A stretch of DNA of 64,000 nt from Streptomyces sp. CB02056 (GTDB lineage Bacteria; Actinomycetota; Actinomycetes; Streptomycetales; Streptomycetaceae): the NCBI RefSeq assembly GCF_001905545.1, contig NZ_LIPD01000005.1:124001-188000 (forward strand), written 5' to 3'. This document shows, piece after piece, positions 45,101-49,835 of the stretch. The notes beneath the pieces are model-generated. The model did no database searches. It was not told the DNA's origin and saw nothing but the letters and a program-made list of their open reading frames with translations. Both the position numbers and the translations under genes were made by a program. How positions within the stretch are numbered: the first letter of the stretch is position 1; each line of letters begins with the position of its first letter.

Positions 45101-47401
45101 GGTGGCCTCCGCCCGCAGGAGGGCGGCCAGTTCGCGGGTGAGGACGCCGACCGACCAGCCGTCGGTGACGATGTGGTGCTGTGCCAACAGCAGCAGGTGC
45201 TCGTCGGCGGCGAGCCGGACCAGCAGCGCCCGGCTGAGCGGGCCCCGCGCCAGGTCGTAGGGCCGCTCCAGTTCCTCGGCGAGCAGGCGGTCGGCCGCCT
45301 CGGCGCGCTCCCCGGCGGGCAGGGCGCCGAGGTCCTCGGTGCGCAGCGGCAGGTCGGCCCGCTCGGCGACGTGCTGCTCGAGCCGCCCGTCGACGGCGGT
45401 GACGGTGGTGCGCAGCGCGTCGTGCCGGGCCGTGAGCCGCCGCAGGGCCCGGCCGAGGGCCTCCCGGTCGAGGTCGCCGTGCAGCCGCAGGGCGACGCCG
45501 GTGTGGTTGCCGGTGCCGCCGGTGGCGAGGTCCTCCAGGAACCAGAGCCGGCGCTGGGCGCTGGAGAGCGGCAGCGGCTCCCCGCGCGGGGCGGGCGGGA
45601 CGGGCCCGGTGGGCGCGGCGGCGGCCGGCCGGTCGAGCAGCGGCGCGAGGGCGGCGACGGTGCGGGCGGTGAACACGTCCCGCAGGGTGAGCCGGACGCC
45701 GAGGCGTTCGGTGATCCGGGCCAGGGTGCGGGCGGCGAGGACGGAGTCGCCGCCGAGGTCGAAGAAGTCGTCCTCGGCCCCCACCGCGTCGAGGCCGAGG
45801 ACCTCGGCCCAGACGGCGGCCAGGGCGCGCTCCCGTTCGGTGCGCGGGGCGAGCCCGCCGGCGGCGCCCTGCCGGGCGGGCGCGGGCAGCGCCCGCTGGT
45901 CGATCTTGAGCTGCGGGGTGAGCGGGAAGGCGGGCAGCACCACGACGGCGGCGGGCACCAGGTGGGCGGGCAGCGCGGCGGCCAGCGCGGTGCGCAGCGC
46001 GGCCGGGTCCGGGGGCAGTTCCGGGTCGGCGGGCGTGGCGTAGCCGACCAGCCGGGTGCGGCCCGGTTCGTCCTCGCGGACCACGACCACGGCCTGGTCG
46101 ACGGCGGGGTGGGCGCGCAGCGCGGCCTCGATCTCGCCCGGCTCGATCCGGAAGCCGCGGACCTTGACCTGCCGGTCGAGCCGGCCGAGGAACTCCAGCT
46201 CCCCGTCGGCGGTGAACCGGGCCCGGTCGCCGGTGCGGTAGAGCCGGGCGCCGGGCGGGCCGAAGGGGTCGGCGACGAAGCGGGCGGCGGTCAGGCCGGG
46301 GCGGCCGAGGTAGCCGCGGGCGACGCCCTCGCCGCCGAGGTACAGCTCGCCGTCGGTGCCGGTCGGCTGGGGCCGCATGGCCTCGTCGAGCACGTACACC
46401 CGGGCGTGCGGAAGGGCGCCGCCGATGGTGGGCGCGCCGGTGCCGGCGGTGAGCGGGCCGGTCCAGGTGGCGACGATGGTGGCCTCGGTGGGGCCGTAGG
46501 AGTTGACCATGCGCCGCCCGGGCGCCCAGCGGTCGACGAGTTCGGCGGAGCAGGCCTCGGCCCCGACGATCAGGGTGCGCAGGTGGCGGCCCGCGCCGGC
46601 CGGGACGGTGGCCAGGGCGGCGGGCGGGATCAGGGTGTGGGTGATGCGCTGCCCGTCCAGGACGGCGGCGAGCTCCTCCCCGAGCCAGGGGCCGTCCGGG
46701 GGGATCACCAGGGTGGCGCCGGTGAGGACGGAGACGAACAGTTCCAGGACGGAGGCGTCGAAGCTGGGCGAGGAGAACTGGAGCACCCGGTCCCCCGGCC
46801 CGACCGCGTAGTTCTCGACGGCCGCCGCCGTGAAGCCGGCGATCCCCCGGTGGGTGACGACCACGCCCTTGGGCGTCCCGGTGGAGCCCGAGGTGTAGAT
46901 CACGTACGCGGGGTGGTCGGTGCCGTCGGCGGCCGGGAGGTCGGTGTGGTCCCGGTCCTCGGGGCGCTCCGTCTCCAGGGCCGCGCGGACGGCGGCCGGG
47001 TCGTCCAGGACGAGCGCGGGGGCGGCGTCGGCGAGCATCAGCGCCCGCCGCTCGGCGGGGTAGCCCGGGTCGACGGGCAGGAAGGCGGCGCCCGCCCGGA
47101 CGACGGCCAGCTCGGCGGCGACCAGCTCCATGGAGCGCGGCAGGACCAGGGCCACCGTCCGCTCCGGCCCGGCGCCGCGCCGGCGCAGGTCGCGGGCCAG
47201 CCGCTCGACGCGTTCGGCCAGGTCGCGGTAGGTCCAGCTGCGCCGCCCGTCGGTCAGCGCGGGCGCGTGCGGCGTACGGGCCGCCTGGGCGGCGAACAGG
47301 GCGTCCAGCGTCCGGGGCGCCGCCGACGGTGCGGTGGTGCCACCGGCCGGCGCCTGCGGCGGGGCGGTCGGGCGCACGGGCTGGGCAGGCCGGTCGGCCA
47401 T
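29999..47401 (-). CDS. Nonribosomal peptide synthetase 1, modules 1-5 (module 2 A domain vestigial)
   Basis: 5800 aa, order A-T / C-[A remnant]-T-E / C-A-T-E / C-A-T-E / C-A-T. Carrier serines are S553, S1201, S2725, S4233 and S5734. The first domain is an A domain with no starter C, so the first residue keeps a free amine. All four C domains keep H-H-x-x-x-D-G (C2 is LCL type; C3-C5 are DCL type, each after an E domain), and all three E domains keep their H-H motif. Module 2 has lost almost its whole A domain. The A1 motif near K517 is atypical (P-L-T-P-Q-L-K-I-D) but keeps the lysine. The protein ends shortly after T5 in an acidic tail, and transfer continues to NRPS-2. The ATG at 47401 follows an AAGGA that is part of a perfect palindrome at 47404-47418. 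Confidence 0.97.
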   Translation of the reverse strand: MADRPAQPVRPTAPPQAPAGGTTAPSAAPRTLDALFAAQAARTPHAPALTDGRRSWTYRDLAERVERLARDLRRRGAGPERTVALVLPRSMELVAAELAVVRAGAAFLPVDPGYPAERRALMLADAAPALVLDDPAAVRAALETERPEDRDHTDLPAADGTDHPAYVIYTSGSTGTPKGVVVTHRGIAGFTAAAVENYAVGPGDRVLQFSSPSFDASVLELFVSVLTGATLVIPPDGPWLGEELAAVLDGQRITHTLIPPAALATVPAGAGRHLRTLIVGAEACSAELVDRWAPGRRMVNSYGPTEATIVATWTGPLTAGTGAPTIGGALPHARVYVLDEAMRPQPTGTDGELYLGGEGVARGYLGRPGLTAARFVADPFGPPGARLYRTGDRARFTADGELEFLGRLDRQVKVRGFRIEPGEIEAALRAHPAVDQAVVVVREDEPGRTRLVGYATPADPELPPDPAALRTALAAALPAHLVPAAVVVLPAFPLTPQLKIDQRALPAPARQGAAGGLAPRTERERALAAVWAEVLGLDAVGAEDDFFDLGGDSVLAARTLARITERLGVRLTLRDVFTARTVAALAPLLDRPAAAAPTGPVPPAPRGEPLPLSSAQRRLWFLEDLATGGTGNHTGVALRLHGDLDREALGRALRRLTARHDALRTTVTAVDGRLEQHVAERADLPLRTEDLGALPAGERAEAADRLLAEELERPYDLARGPLSRALLVRLAADEHLLLLAQHHIVTDGWSVGVLTRELAALLRAEATGEPDGLPAPALQYPDYAHWEQHRPADHAPELAYWKRALAGLPTLRLPTDRPRPAERAGHGAAHRHHLPAELVDRLRHLAAGRGTTVFTLFAGASALLLSRHSGQRDVAFGTVVNGRERRELEEVTGFFVNTVVLRGDVDERATVDRFVESMRTTLLDAFAHAEVPFDRVVEELAPPRDPSRTPLVQVAVVQQTPAAPAPAGGLRFTDHPLPRPAARFDLVLEFTPDEADGGCTLTVEYDTDLFDRRTVTALAAHLHRLLAGMADGPRRTLAELPMIPEEEQRALLASRKPPRELPGTDPARPSGWSRVHVLDRARRPQPVGVPGELYLAGYLPDQPDERLVPDPYGAPGEAMYGTGELVRWTADGGLEHLGRVEERAKPRGGETDPAPAPAAAAPRHVAPRTPAERALAGIWAEVLRLERVGADDNFFDLGGDSILGIQVVARSRQAGLAVTSRDLYRHQTVAALALAAEDAEAPAAPAPVAATGEAVLTPIQRWWFERAAGRAGHFAQAVSLLLPGDLDRAALEEALNDLVAHHDALRSAFTAPDGAGAVRWRIQEPTARTTLARHTGPEQDTPHFGPYDLAGGAPLMRAVLHERAGGRPPVLHLAVHHLVVDGVSWRVLLEDLDTAYRARREGRDGAAALPAKSSPLRQWAERLSAFAAGGGFEDESAYWAGAVPGQSDDEPGKPAAEPFPAEPFPAELDGPDSYATERSVTVRLSPADTAALLRTLPDTYRTQANDVLLSALGRALCGASGLERVVVDVEGHGREELFADLDLGRTVGWFTTRHPVALAVPAGAGWDAVLKQVKEQLRAVPRRGLGFEALRHLGRPGTAPEVPAARISFNYLGRIALPDDPDGLFRGTFRPLELDADPAVERPHPLEVVGRLDGDALEFTWFHSAAVHGSATVETLARRFAEELADLARHATTPGAAGRTPSDFPLARLDQPAVDLITGADPGAVEDVLPLTPTQSGMLFHGLAEEDSGAYFQQLDFVLDGVPHPARLAEAWQWVTDRTAVLRAHVRWQEVPEPLLVVHRRVAVPVGHLDWRALPEEERRTRLAELLDRDRARGLDLARAPLQRLLLIRLSDSRVRVLWSFHHLVLDGWSLFQVLSDVFAVHAALAAPGAEVPYGTVPERRPYRDYLAWLGGRDHAEAERHWRTRLAGLVEATPLPYDREPVQSHRAESTRAVPFTLPAAATRALEDLARGSGLTLNTLVQGAWAVLLGRQAGRAEVVYGTTSSGRPPELPGVESMTGLFITTLPTRTTVPAEGTLLDWLQALQREQSEDRRYGFVPLTRMRAGTGLPEQTGLFDSLVVFENYPVDEDAADAHGLRLRDLDGIETTNYPLALLAYPGPELSLRLCYDPRLFDESTVRRLAGQLTAALTGLPAGAHRPPARLPLLTAEERHRVLVDWNATAAEQPAADIAELFAEQVLRTPGAVALEAGEQRLTYRELDARAAELAGHLAAHAVRVEQPVGVLMERSVELVVAQLALVRTGGVFVPLDGRAPRERLHRMLAEAGAELLLTDARWAETAAELRPAERVLRVDRPDRTGVPAAPPAAVHPDNVQYLMFTSGSTGTPKGVAVRRRDVAALALDRAFTGHDRVLVHSPHAFDAATYELWVPLLRGGTAVLAPPEDLDAAAVRHAVTEQGVTCLWLTAGLFRLLAQEDPGCLRGVREVWTGGEAVPGAAVRKVLAACPGLTVVDGYGPTETTTFATRRAFREGDELPASLPIGRPLDNTRVYVLDGALQPQPPGITGELYIAGAGLARGYAGRPGETAARYLADPFGPPGARMYRTGDTVRWSADGELHFVGRADDQIKIRGFRIEPAEIEARLTAHPAVAEAVVSLHQDAGRKRLAAHLVPAEGAEPPAAAELRAHLAADLPDYMLPAAFVTLPELPLTANGKVDRRRLPAPDWSAAGGDRPHRAPGTDRERLLAAIWAELLGVERVGLDDDFFLLGGDSILSIQVVSRARAAGLGLSPRDLFRHPTVAALAAAAGSAVTVAGTEPVGGEVGLTPIQHWFLDPNPPYAHHFDQSLVVEAPGAVDPRALRRALAALWAHHDALRSRFTRAEDGTWRQHCAPAEEAAPELLEVHGHGAEEAVTAAAHASFRPADGPLLTARLFSGDADRPDRLLLAVHHLVVDGVSWRVLLEDLETAYRQAVEGRPLRLPARTSSVREWARRLAAHTAAGGFDGQRDHWAAAARACATPLPVDGDGTNTAADLREVTVRLDRDRTDALLRQVPAVYRTRIDDVLLTALGRVLADWTGRGTVAVGLEGHGREDRLFDGLDLSRTVGWFTSLFPVALDVPAGDWGTALKAVKEQLRAVPDRGLGYGALRHLAGDAALADAPAPGVAFNYLGRFDWSADGAALVRAVPGGLGGAEAPGTERPHLLDVVARVEDGELEIGWYYSAGRHRADTVTGLAHAMRGALEEIVAHCAEPGAGGRTPADFPLARLDQAAVDRIAGDGRTVADVYPLTPMQAGMLFHSLLDPDGDTYVNQVQLVLDGVTDPHALAEAWQRTADANAILRTRLSWQDGAEPLQVVQHRAAVPVAHHDWTGRPAEQVERDTARLLAEDRAAGIDLGGAPLLRLALIRLTPTRVRVVWTFHHVLLDGWSAAQVFDEVCERYAALTAGRRPAPAERAPYADYLRWLAGQDGAEAERYWRDTLAGFPAPTELPRDRRPAGAHRASSSASVRVALGAELSERLRDTARQAGLTVNTVLQGAWALLLSRYGGGDDVVFGTIVSGRPAEVPGVTSMVGLFINALPTRVRIDPRRPLRELLREVQDHQSEARRHDAVSLAQLQGWSELPGGTALFDSLVVFENYPFDAQSLTRHGLGVETEQVLEPTSYPLSVVVAPGESIEVGLDHDPALFDAATVEGLGAGLRTLLAGMAAGLDRPVGELPLLDPAEGRALVARLGGAFTEASDGTLPEAFARQAARTPDAPAVRSGDEQLTYRELDERSNRLARLLIAAGAGPERFVALALPRTVELAVALLAVLKSGAAYLPVDPGYPAERIAYLFEDVRPDAVVTGTATADRLPDGPSTRIVLDDPACRERLAAARADAVRDEERHGALRPEHPAYVIHTSGSTGRPKGVVVAHSSVLALTDWAAAEFADGGLAHVLAATSLNFDVSVFEIFAPLLSGGRVELLRDLLALAERPGPWRAGLLSAVPSALGGLLADGAVRLAADTVVLAGEALPARTVRQVREAVPGCRVLNVYGPTEATVYATAHTCDPADPDRDPPIGRPVGGARAYVLDERLRPVPVGAPGELYLAGTGVARGYLRRPGLTAARFLPDPYGPPGARMYRTGDRVRWSADGGLDYLGRADDQVKVRGFRIELGEVEAALARHPRVTAAAARVVDQDGHKRLVGYAVPRDGALPDQAEWRAFLGDTLPGHLVPALVVPLERLPLGATGKLDRRALPEPVWAAPATEAGRPPRTDTERALAAIWREVLGVPDVSADDNYFALGGDSILGIQIVSAARRDGLALTPRHLFAHQTLAELARAAERSPRPEPAADQGAVVGEAPLTPVQHWLLDTLDGDPAQLTQSVSFTLAPDTDEETLRAALAAVLDHHDALRLRYEPLADGRWRQHGTAPGQAPELRPHELPAAEGEQRATVLRDLGERLAEGFDLAAGPLLRAALCRFADDPRPVLLLAAHHLVVDAVSWRILLEDLERAHNALSAGERPDLGAKSTSFRAWAERLAAHTAAGGFDAELPYWQGLVDDDLPVDLDGANTADTEESLTFALDAESTRRLLQDVPEAYRTRVNDVLLCALGRVLARWTGRGRVLVALEGHGREEPFDGVDLSRTVGWFTTMYPVALDVPPDADPGTALKAVKESLRAVPGGGLGHGALRHLKPEPGLALPRIGFNYLGRQDWTATPGGLLHAPAGPLTGGMDRTARRPHLLDVLGLVAEGRLSFTWSYSRAVHHSGTVARLAAELLDELRELVRHCAEPGAGGRTPSDFPLAGLDQAGVDRLAGTGREVTEIQPLTPTQTGMVVHGLDEAEHGLYVEQITFVLDGARDPGLLAAAWQHVVDRTPVLRTSVALRDVPVPLQVVHRQAVLPVAEHDWSELGEAERAARLEELLAEQRARPLVLDRPPLLRLDLVRLGPEQVRVVWAFHHVLLDGWSVFHVLADVLAAHAALARGERPELPERRPFAEYVRWLAARDTGAAVEHWRGVLADLAAPTPLPYDRRPAQGDTARSGDWLSHRLDEAATARLQEFARRHRLTLNTVVQGAWALLLSRWSGEQRVCFGTTVSGRPADLAGSDGIVGLFITTLPARVAVDGRQPCADWLRTLQEEQAEDRRFDHLPLARMHGLSQVPPGTELFDSLVVFENYPVGDATAGAYGLLVRDLDAREATNYPLTVVVSPGERLAVELGHDPRFLDRRTAGRLADQLLHTLNALAASDGATPLDGLDLLPPGERERLLHGPARPALAPVPPATLPALVEAAADRWPEAVALSADGLELIYAEAEAHANRLAHRLIARGAGPGETVALLLPRSADTVLAELAVAKTGAAFLPVDPHYPEERIGAMLRDAAPALTLDAKEVAELLAADPDGAPGHRPTDADRTRPLDPDDPAYVIFTSGSTGTPKGVVVTHRGLAAFAAAEAAHYQVAPGDRVLAFATPSFDASVLELCLALPHGARLVVPEPGPLLGAHLAGLLRAERITHTLLPPAALATLPADTPGSLPALKTLIVGAEACGPDLVARWAPHHRMVNSYGPTEATVVATWSAPLTADGAAPPIGRPLPGTGAYVLDARLRPVPDGVPGELWLSGPALARGYLGRPGLTAARFTADPYGPPGGRMYRTGDLVRRDRHGELHYLGRTDHQLKLRGHRIEAGEVEAVLARHPAVLDAVVSIREDEPGLPRLVAHLLAAPGAEPPTAAELRALAARALPGPMVPTAFAVLERFPLTASGKTDRAALPAPDPAEAEPAGRVAPRTPTEEAVAEIWAEALRTAVGATDDFFQLGGDSMRALLIASRANDAFGVTLTPRDVLVSRTVAALADLVEDLVLSELEAAALDGPDEPAAPGSPDDDER
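33171..37710 (-). other. NRPS module 4: C(DCL)-A-T-E, unassigned residue, D
   Basis: C about 3235-3670, A 3690-4190, T around S4233, E 4290-4730. The pocket D-V-F-S-V-A-V-V-Y resembles small-residue codes such as alanine-type D-x-F-x-x-A-x-x-Y only loosely. Specificity is left open. Confidence 0.65.
37711..42230 (-). other. NRPS module 3: C(DCL)-A-T-E, Val-like residue, D
   Basis: C about 1724-2150, A 2170-2680, T around S2725, E 2780-3220. The pocket D-A-Y-W-T-G-G-T-F is one step from that of module 9 and close to valine codes. An intact E domain predicts the D form. Confidence 0.68.
42231..45580 (-). other. NRPS module 2: C-(degenerate A stub)-T-E
   Basis: C about 608-1050 (H-H at about 741), T around S1201, E about 1245-1690 (H-H at about 1376). 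Between C and T only about 110 residues occur instead of ~500. A recognisable stub (about 1075-1145) keeps a V-L-D...G-E-L-Y-L-A-G piece, a Y-G-T-G-E in place of Y-R-T-G-D, and G-R-V-E-E-R-A-K-P-R-G in place of G-R-x-D-x-Q-V-K-I-R-G. The T-S-G-S-T-G-x-P-K-G, Y-G-P-T-E and catalytic-lysine regions are gone, so it cannot activate an amino acid. Confidence 0.88.
43965..44185 (-). pseudogene. Vestigial adenylation domain inside NRPS-1
   Basis: In-frame remnant of the A5-A8 region of an A domain, with both retained catalytic motifs mutated and the flanking two thirds deleted. The reading frame through it is open, so it looks like an internal deletion followed by drift rather than a frameshift. Confidence 0.85.
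45581..47401 (-). other. NRPS module 1 (loading): A-T
   Basis: A about residues 30-515, T around S553, no C domain ahead. The pocket D-A-L-L-I-G-S-I-V is hydrophobic and unassigned. Free-amine initiation fits head-to-tail cyclisation. There is no E domain and C2 is LCL type, so residue 1 should be L. Confidence 0.8.
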
Positions 47402-47403
47402 GG

Positions 47404-47418
47404 CGGAAGGTCCTTCCG
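47404..47418. promoter_or_regulatory. 15-bp perfect palindrome covering the NRPS-1 ribosome site
   Basis: CGGAAGG-T-CCTTCCG, a 7-1-7 inverted repeat starting 3 bp upstream of the NRPS-1 ATG and containing its AAGGA. The 1-nt centre is too tight for a good RNA hairpin, so a protein-binding site or RNA dimer contact is more likely than simple occlusion. It could also be chance. Confidence 0.45.
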
Positions 47419-47476
47419 AGGGGGGCGACGACGAGGGCGGCGGGGCAGGCGGTGGCCGGCCCTCGGACCCGGGGAA

Positions 47477-47523
47477 CGGTGCGGGTTCGGTGCGGGGGGG
47501 GTGGGGTCGGTGCGGGGGTGGGC
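47477..47523. repeat. G-rich degenerate repeats between serine hydrolase and NRPS-1
   Basis: Repeats of CGGTGCGGG with runs of up to eight G on the plus strand, ending GGGGTCGGTGCGGGGGTGGG. The wording is close to the 19-bp unit between NRPS-2 and mbtH. The runs are long enough for G-quadruplex formation on the non-transcribed strand. Confidence 0.55.
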
Positions 47524-47546
47524 GTACGGCGGCCGGGCCGGTCGGC

Positions 47547-48914
47547 TCAGTCGGCGGCGGCCCGGCGGGCGGTGCGCCCGGAGACCTGCACCCGGTCGAT
47601 CCGGCCGGTGGCCGGGTCCCGGTGGAAGCGCCCGCCGGGTTCGGGGCGCCCGGTGTCGGGGGCGATCAGGTCGTAGGAGAGGTCGGCGTAGCAGCGCAGT
47701 GGGATCGGGAGGTCGCCGTCGACCGAGAGGGTGGCCGGTCCGGCGCCGGCCGGCTCGACCCGGTAGCGGATGGCGCCGTTGCGGTAGTCGCCCGCGCACT
47801 CGGCCAGGGCCGCCGGGGCGGCGAGCAGCACGGGTCCGCCCGCGCCGACCGGTTCGATCCCCGCGGGCACCCGTACTCCGGCCAACTCCTCCAGGTCTGA
47901 CGCGAGTTCGCGCCAGAGGGCGGTGGCGGCGCCGGCGTTGCCGGTGAAGGCGACCACGAGGCCGCTGTCCGGGTCGGCCCGCAGATGGCAGGAGGTGCCC
48001 ATGGCGTTGCCGTCGTGGCCGCACCACAGCCGCCCGTCCTGCCGGTAGAGCGCCGCGCCGGCACCCCAGCCGTCGGCGAGCGCTCCCGGCCGGGCGCCGG
48101 GCTCCGGGCGGCGCATCAGCTCGGCGGTGTCCGGGGGCAGCACCTTGGCGCGGCCGACCAGGGCGGCGCCGAGCGCGGCGAGGTCCGCGGCGCTGGCCAG
48201 CAGGGCGCCGGCCGGGGCCTCCAGTGGGGCCAGGTTCTGCCGGACGGCCCGGGGCAGGCCGGTCGCGGCGTTGAGCGCGTGCCCGGCGGCGACCGGCCGT
48301 CCGGGGGCGGCGGTGTCGACGAACACCGGCCCGGTGCCGAAGGGTTCGAGCAGCAGGGCACGCACCGCCTCGTGCCAGGGCATCCCGGTCACCGTCTCGA
48401 CCAGGCGCCCGGCGGCGACGTAGCCGGCGTTGGAGTAGGAGAAGTCCGTCCCGGGCGGGAACAGCGCGTCCGGGGCGGTGCAGACGGCGGACAGGTAGCG
48501 GGTCGCGGTGGTGCGGGCGGCGGCGTCGGAGTCCGGTCCGGTGGGCAGTCCGCCGGTGTGGCTCAGCAGGTGACGAATCGTTACTTCAGGCAGCTGCCGG
48601 AACTCCGAAAGGTGCTCGGCGACCGGCTCGTCGAGGTCGAGGTCACCGTCGTCGGCGAGCAGCATCACCAGGGCGGCCGTGTAGGGCTTGGTGAGCGATC
48701 CGACCGGAACGGCGGTGTCCTCGGTGAACGGTGCCCCGGTGCCGGTGTCGGCCACCCCGGTGTGCAGGACGACGGCCTCCGGGCCGGTGTCCAGCACCAG
48801 TTGGGCGCCGGGCACCCGGTGGGCGCGAGCGAGCGTGTCGAGCCGGTGCTGCAGCTCGCCGCGCAGGAGGAGCGGCGACCGCTCGCGGGCGGGCGCCGGA
48901 CTGGCGTACGGCAT
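47547..48914 (-). CDS. Serine hydrolase, probable PBP-type thioesterase / peptide macrocyclase
   Basis: 455 aa of the class C beta-lactamase / penicillin-binding-protein fold, with S73-L-T-K76, Y160-S-N162 and H300-D-G302 as the three active-site motifs. The ~350-residue catalytic domain is followed by ~100 residues predicted beta-rich, reminiscent of the lipocalin-like domain of SurE-type enzymes. There is no signal peptide, unlike periplasmic DD-peptidases, which fits a cytoplasmic role. It is the first gene of the NRPS unit (145-bp gap to NRPS-1), and the assembly line ends in an E domain without a TE. That is exactly the context in which PBP-type TEs off-load and cyclise peptides with a D C-terminal residue. 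The ATG at 48914 follows a GGGAG site; the open frame reaches 49121. Alternative: a D-peptidase used for self-resistance. Confidence 0.85.
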   Translation of the reverse strand: MPYASPAPARERSPLLLRGELQHRLDTLARAHRVPGAQLVLDTGPEAVVLHTGVADTGTGAPFTEDTAVPVGSLTKPYTAALVMLLADDGDLDLDEPVAEHLSEFRQLPEVTIRHLLSHTGGLPTGPDSDAAARTTATRYLSAVCTAPDALFPPGTDFSYSNAGYVAAGRLVETVTGMPWHEAVRALLLEPFGTGPVFVDTAAPGRPVAAGHALNAATGLPRAVRQNLAPLEAPAGALLASAADLAALGAALVGRAKVLPPDTAELMRRPEPGARPGALADGWGAGAALYRQDGRLWCGHDGNAMGTSCHLRADPDSGLVVAFTGNAGAATALWRELASDLEELAGVRVPAGIEPVGAGGPVLLAAPAALAECAGDYRNGAIRYRVEPAGAGPATLSVDGDLPIPLRCYADLSYDLIAPDTGRPEPGGRFHRDPATGRIDRVQVSGRTARRAAAD

Positions 48915-49835
48915 GGCGGAACTCCCGTTGACTGGATCTCGGGTGCGGGCGCGCCGGGCGCCCGCGGTGGAATCGCGGATTGGGAGGCGGCACAGCGGGA
49001 ATTCCCGGCCGTCGTCGCCTGCTTCAGGACGCGCGGGAACGGGGGGAATCGGCGTCGGCCCGGCCGGCGGAGGCCGTCCGGCCCCGGGAACGGGAATCCC
49101 CGGACGCCCGCGGCCGGGCACCGCACCCGCCCTCGCGGAGCCGTTCCGCGGTCACGTCGGCGCGCCCGGACCGGGCGGTGCGAATACGATCCGGATTTCC
49201 CTCCGCGCGATGAACGGCGGACCGGATCGCGGTGAACCGCGAGCCTCCGAATACTCTTACCCCGCCGGCACGTTCGAACAGAAAACCGTCCCCCGGCGGC
49301 CGGCCGCTCTCCCGGCCCCCACCTGCGCAACGGCCGTACCCGGCATGCCCATTCCCCCTTTTGGCGATCCACCCCCGCAACCGCCGCGCGGAACGCGCCG
49401 ACACGGTCGGGGAGTCGCACAATCCCTGTCGTCCCGAACGTCCGGACGACGAACGCGCAACAGTCTTCACGGCGGGTCAGCCGCTCGCAACCCCTTCCGA
49501 TTGAACGGAGAGCGACCGCCGTCGGTAATCGGAACGCCAAAATCCCAGGTGCGACTCCCGGCCGCGCCCGGAACGCCCGAGAACGGGCGCGAATTCTTTG
49601 GCCGAAAATATGAGGTTCGGATCCCACCAGCCACTCGAACAGTCATTCGTCGAAATAGCCGAGTGATTTACCGGGCGCCTGTGACGAATGTGGTGACTGT
49701 GATGCCTGGGATTGCTGTGCCGGAATGCGACGGAATTCACCGGGCGGGCCGCGAGTGGCACTGCCCGGGGCCCGAGCGCCCGGGCCCCGGCCGACCGGCC
49801 CCCCTCACCGGCCGGTCACCCGGGCACCGGCGCGG
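48915..49835. other. Long gene-free region upstream of the NRPS operon
   Basis: About 900 bp in which no open frame looks like a real gene. It contains AT-richer islands (about 49190-49290 and 49590-49740), unusual for this window. A GTTCGAAC palindrome lies at 49272-49279, and GTTCG/CGAAC arms with a 16-bp spacer at 49615-49640. It must contain the promoter of the hydrolase-NRPS transcription unit; no convincing -35/-10 pair could be fixed by eye. Confidence 0.55.
49765..49790 (-). terminator. GC hairpin downstream of the G6PDH-like gene
   Basis: Perfect 10-bp arms CCGGGGCCCG and CGGGCCCCGG with a 6-nt loop, 46 bp past the stop at 49836. It separates the carbohydrate operon from the NRPS promoter region. 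Confidence 0.6.

Noticed and set aside
34628..47947. A 4439-codon plus-strand frame opposite NRPS-1
   Set aside because: Antisense shadow with low-complexity composition and no domain. The same holds for the other long plus-strand frames under the NRPS genes.
48564..48590. A locally AT-richer patch with possible promoter look inside the serine hydrolase
   Set aside because: It encodes the conserved V-T-I-R-H-L-L-S-H-T-G segment of the hydrolase, so its composition is explained by coding.
49477..49761. A possible 94-codon gene on the minus strand in the NRPS leader
   Set aside because: There is no ribosome site or family resemblance, and its composition does not match the codon bias of neighbours. 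Treated as non-coding leader.
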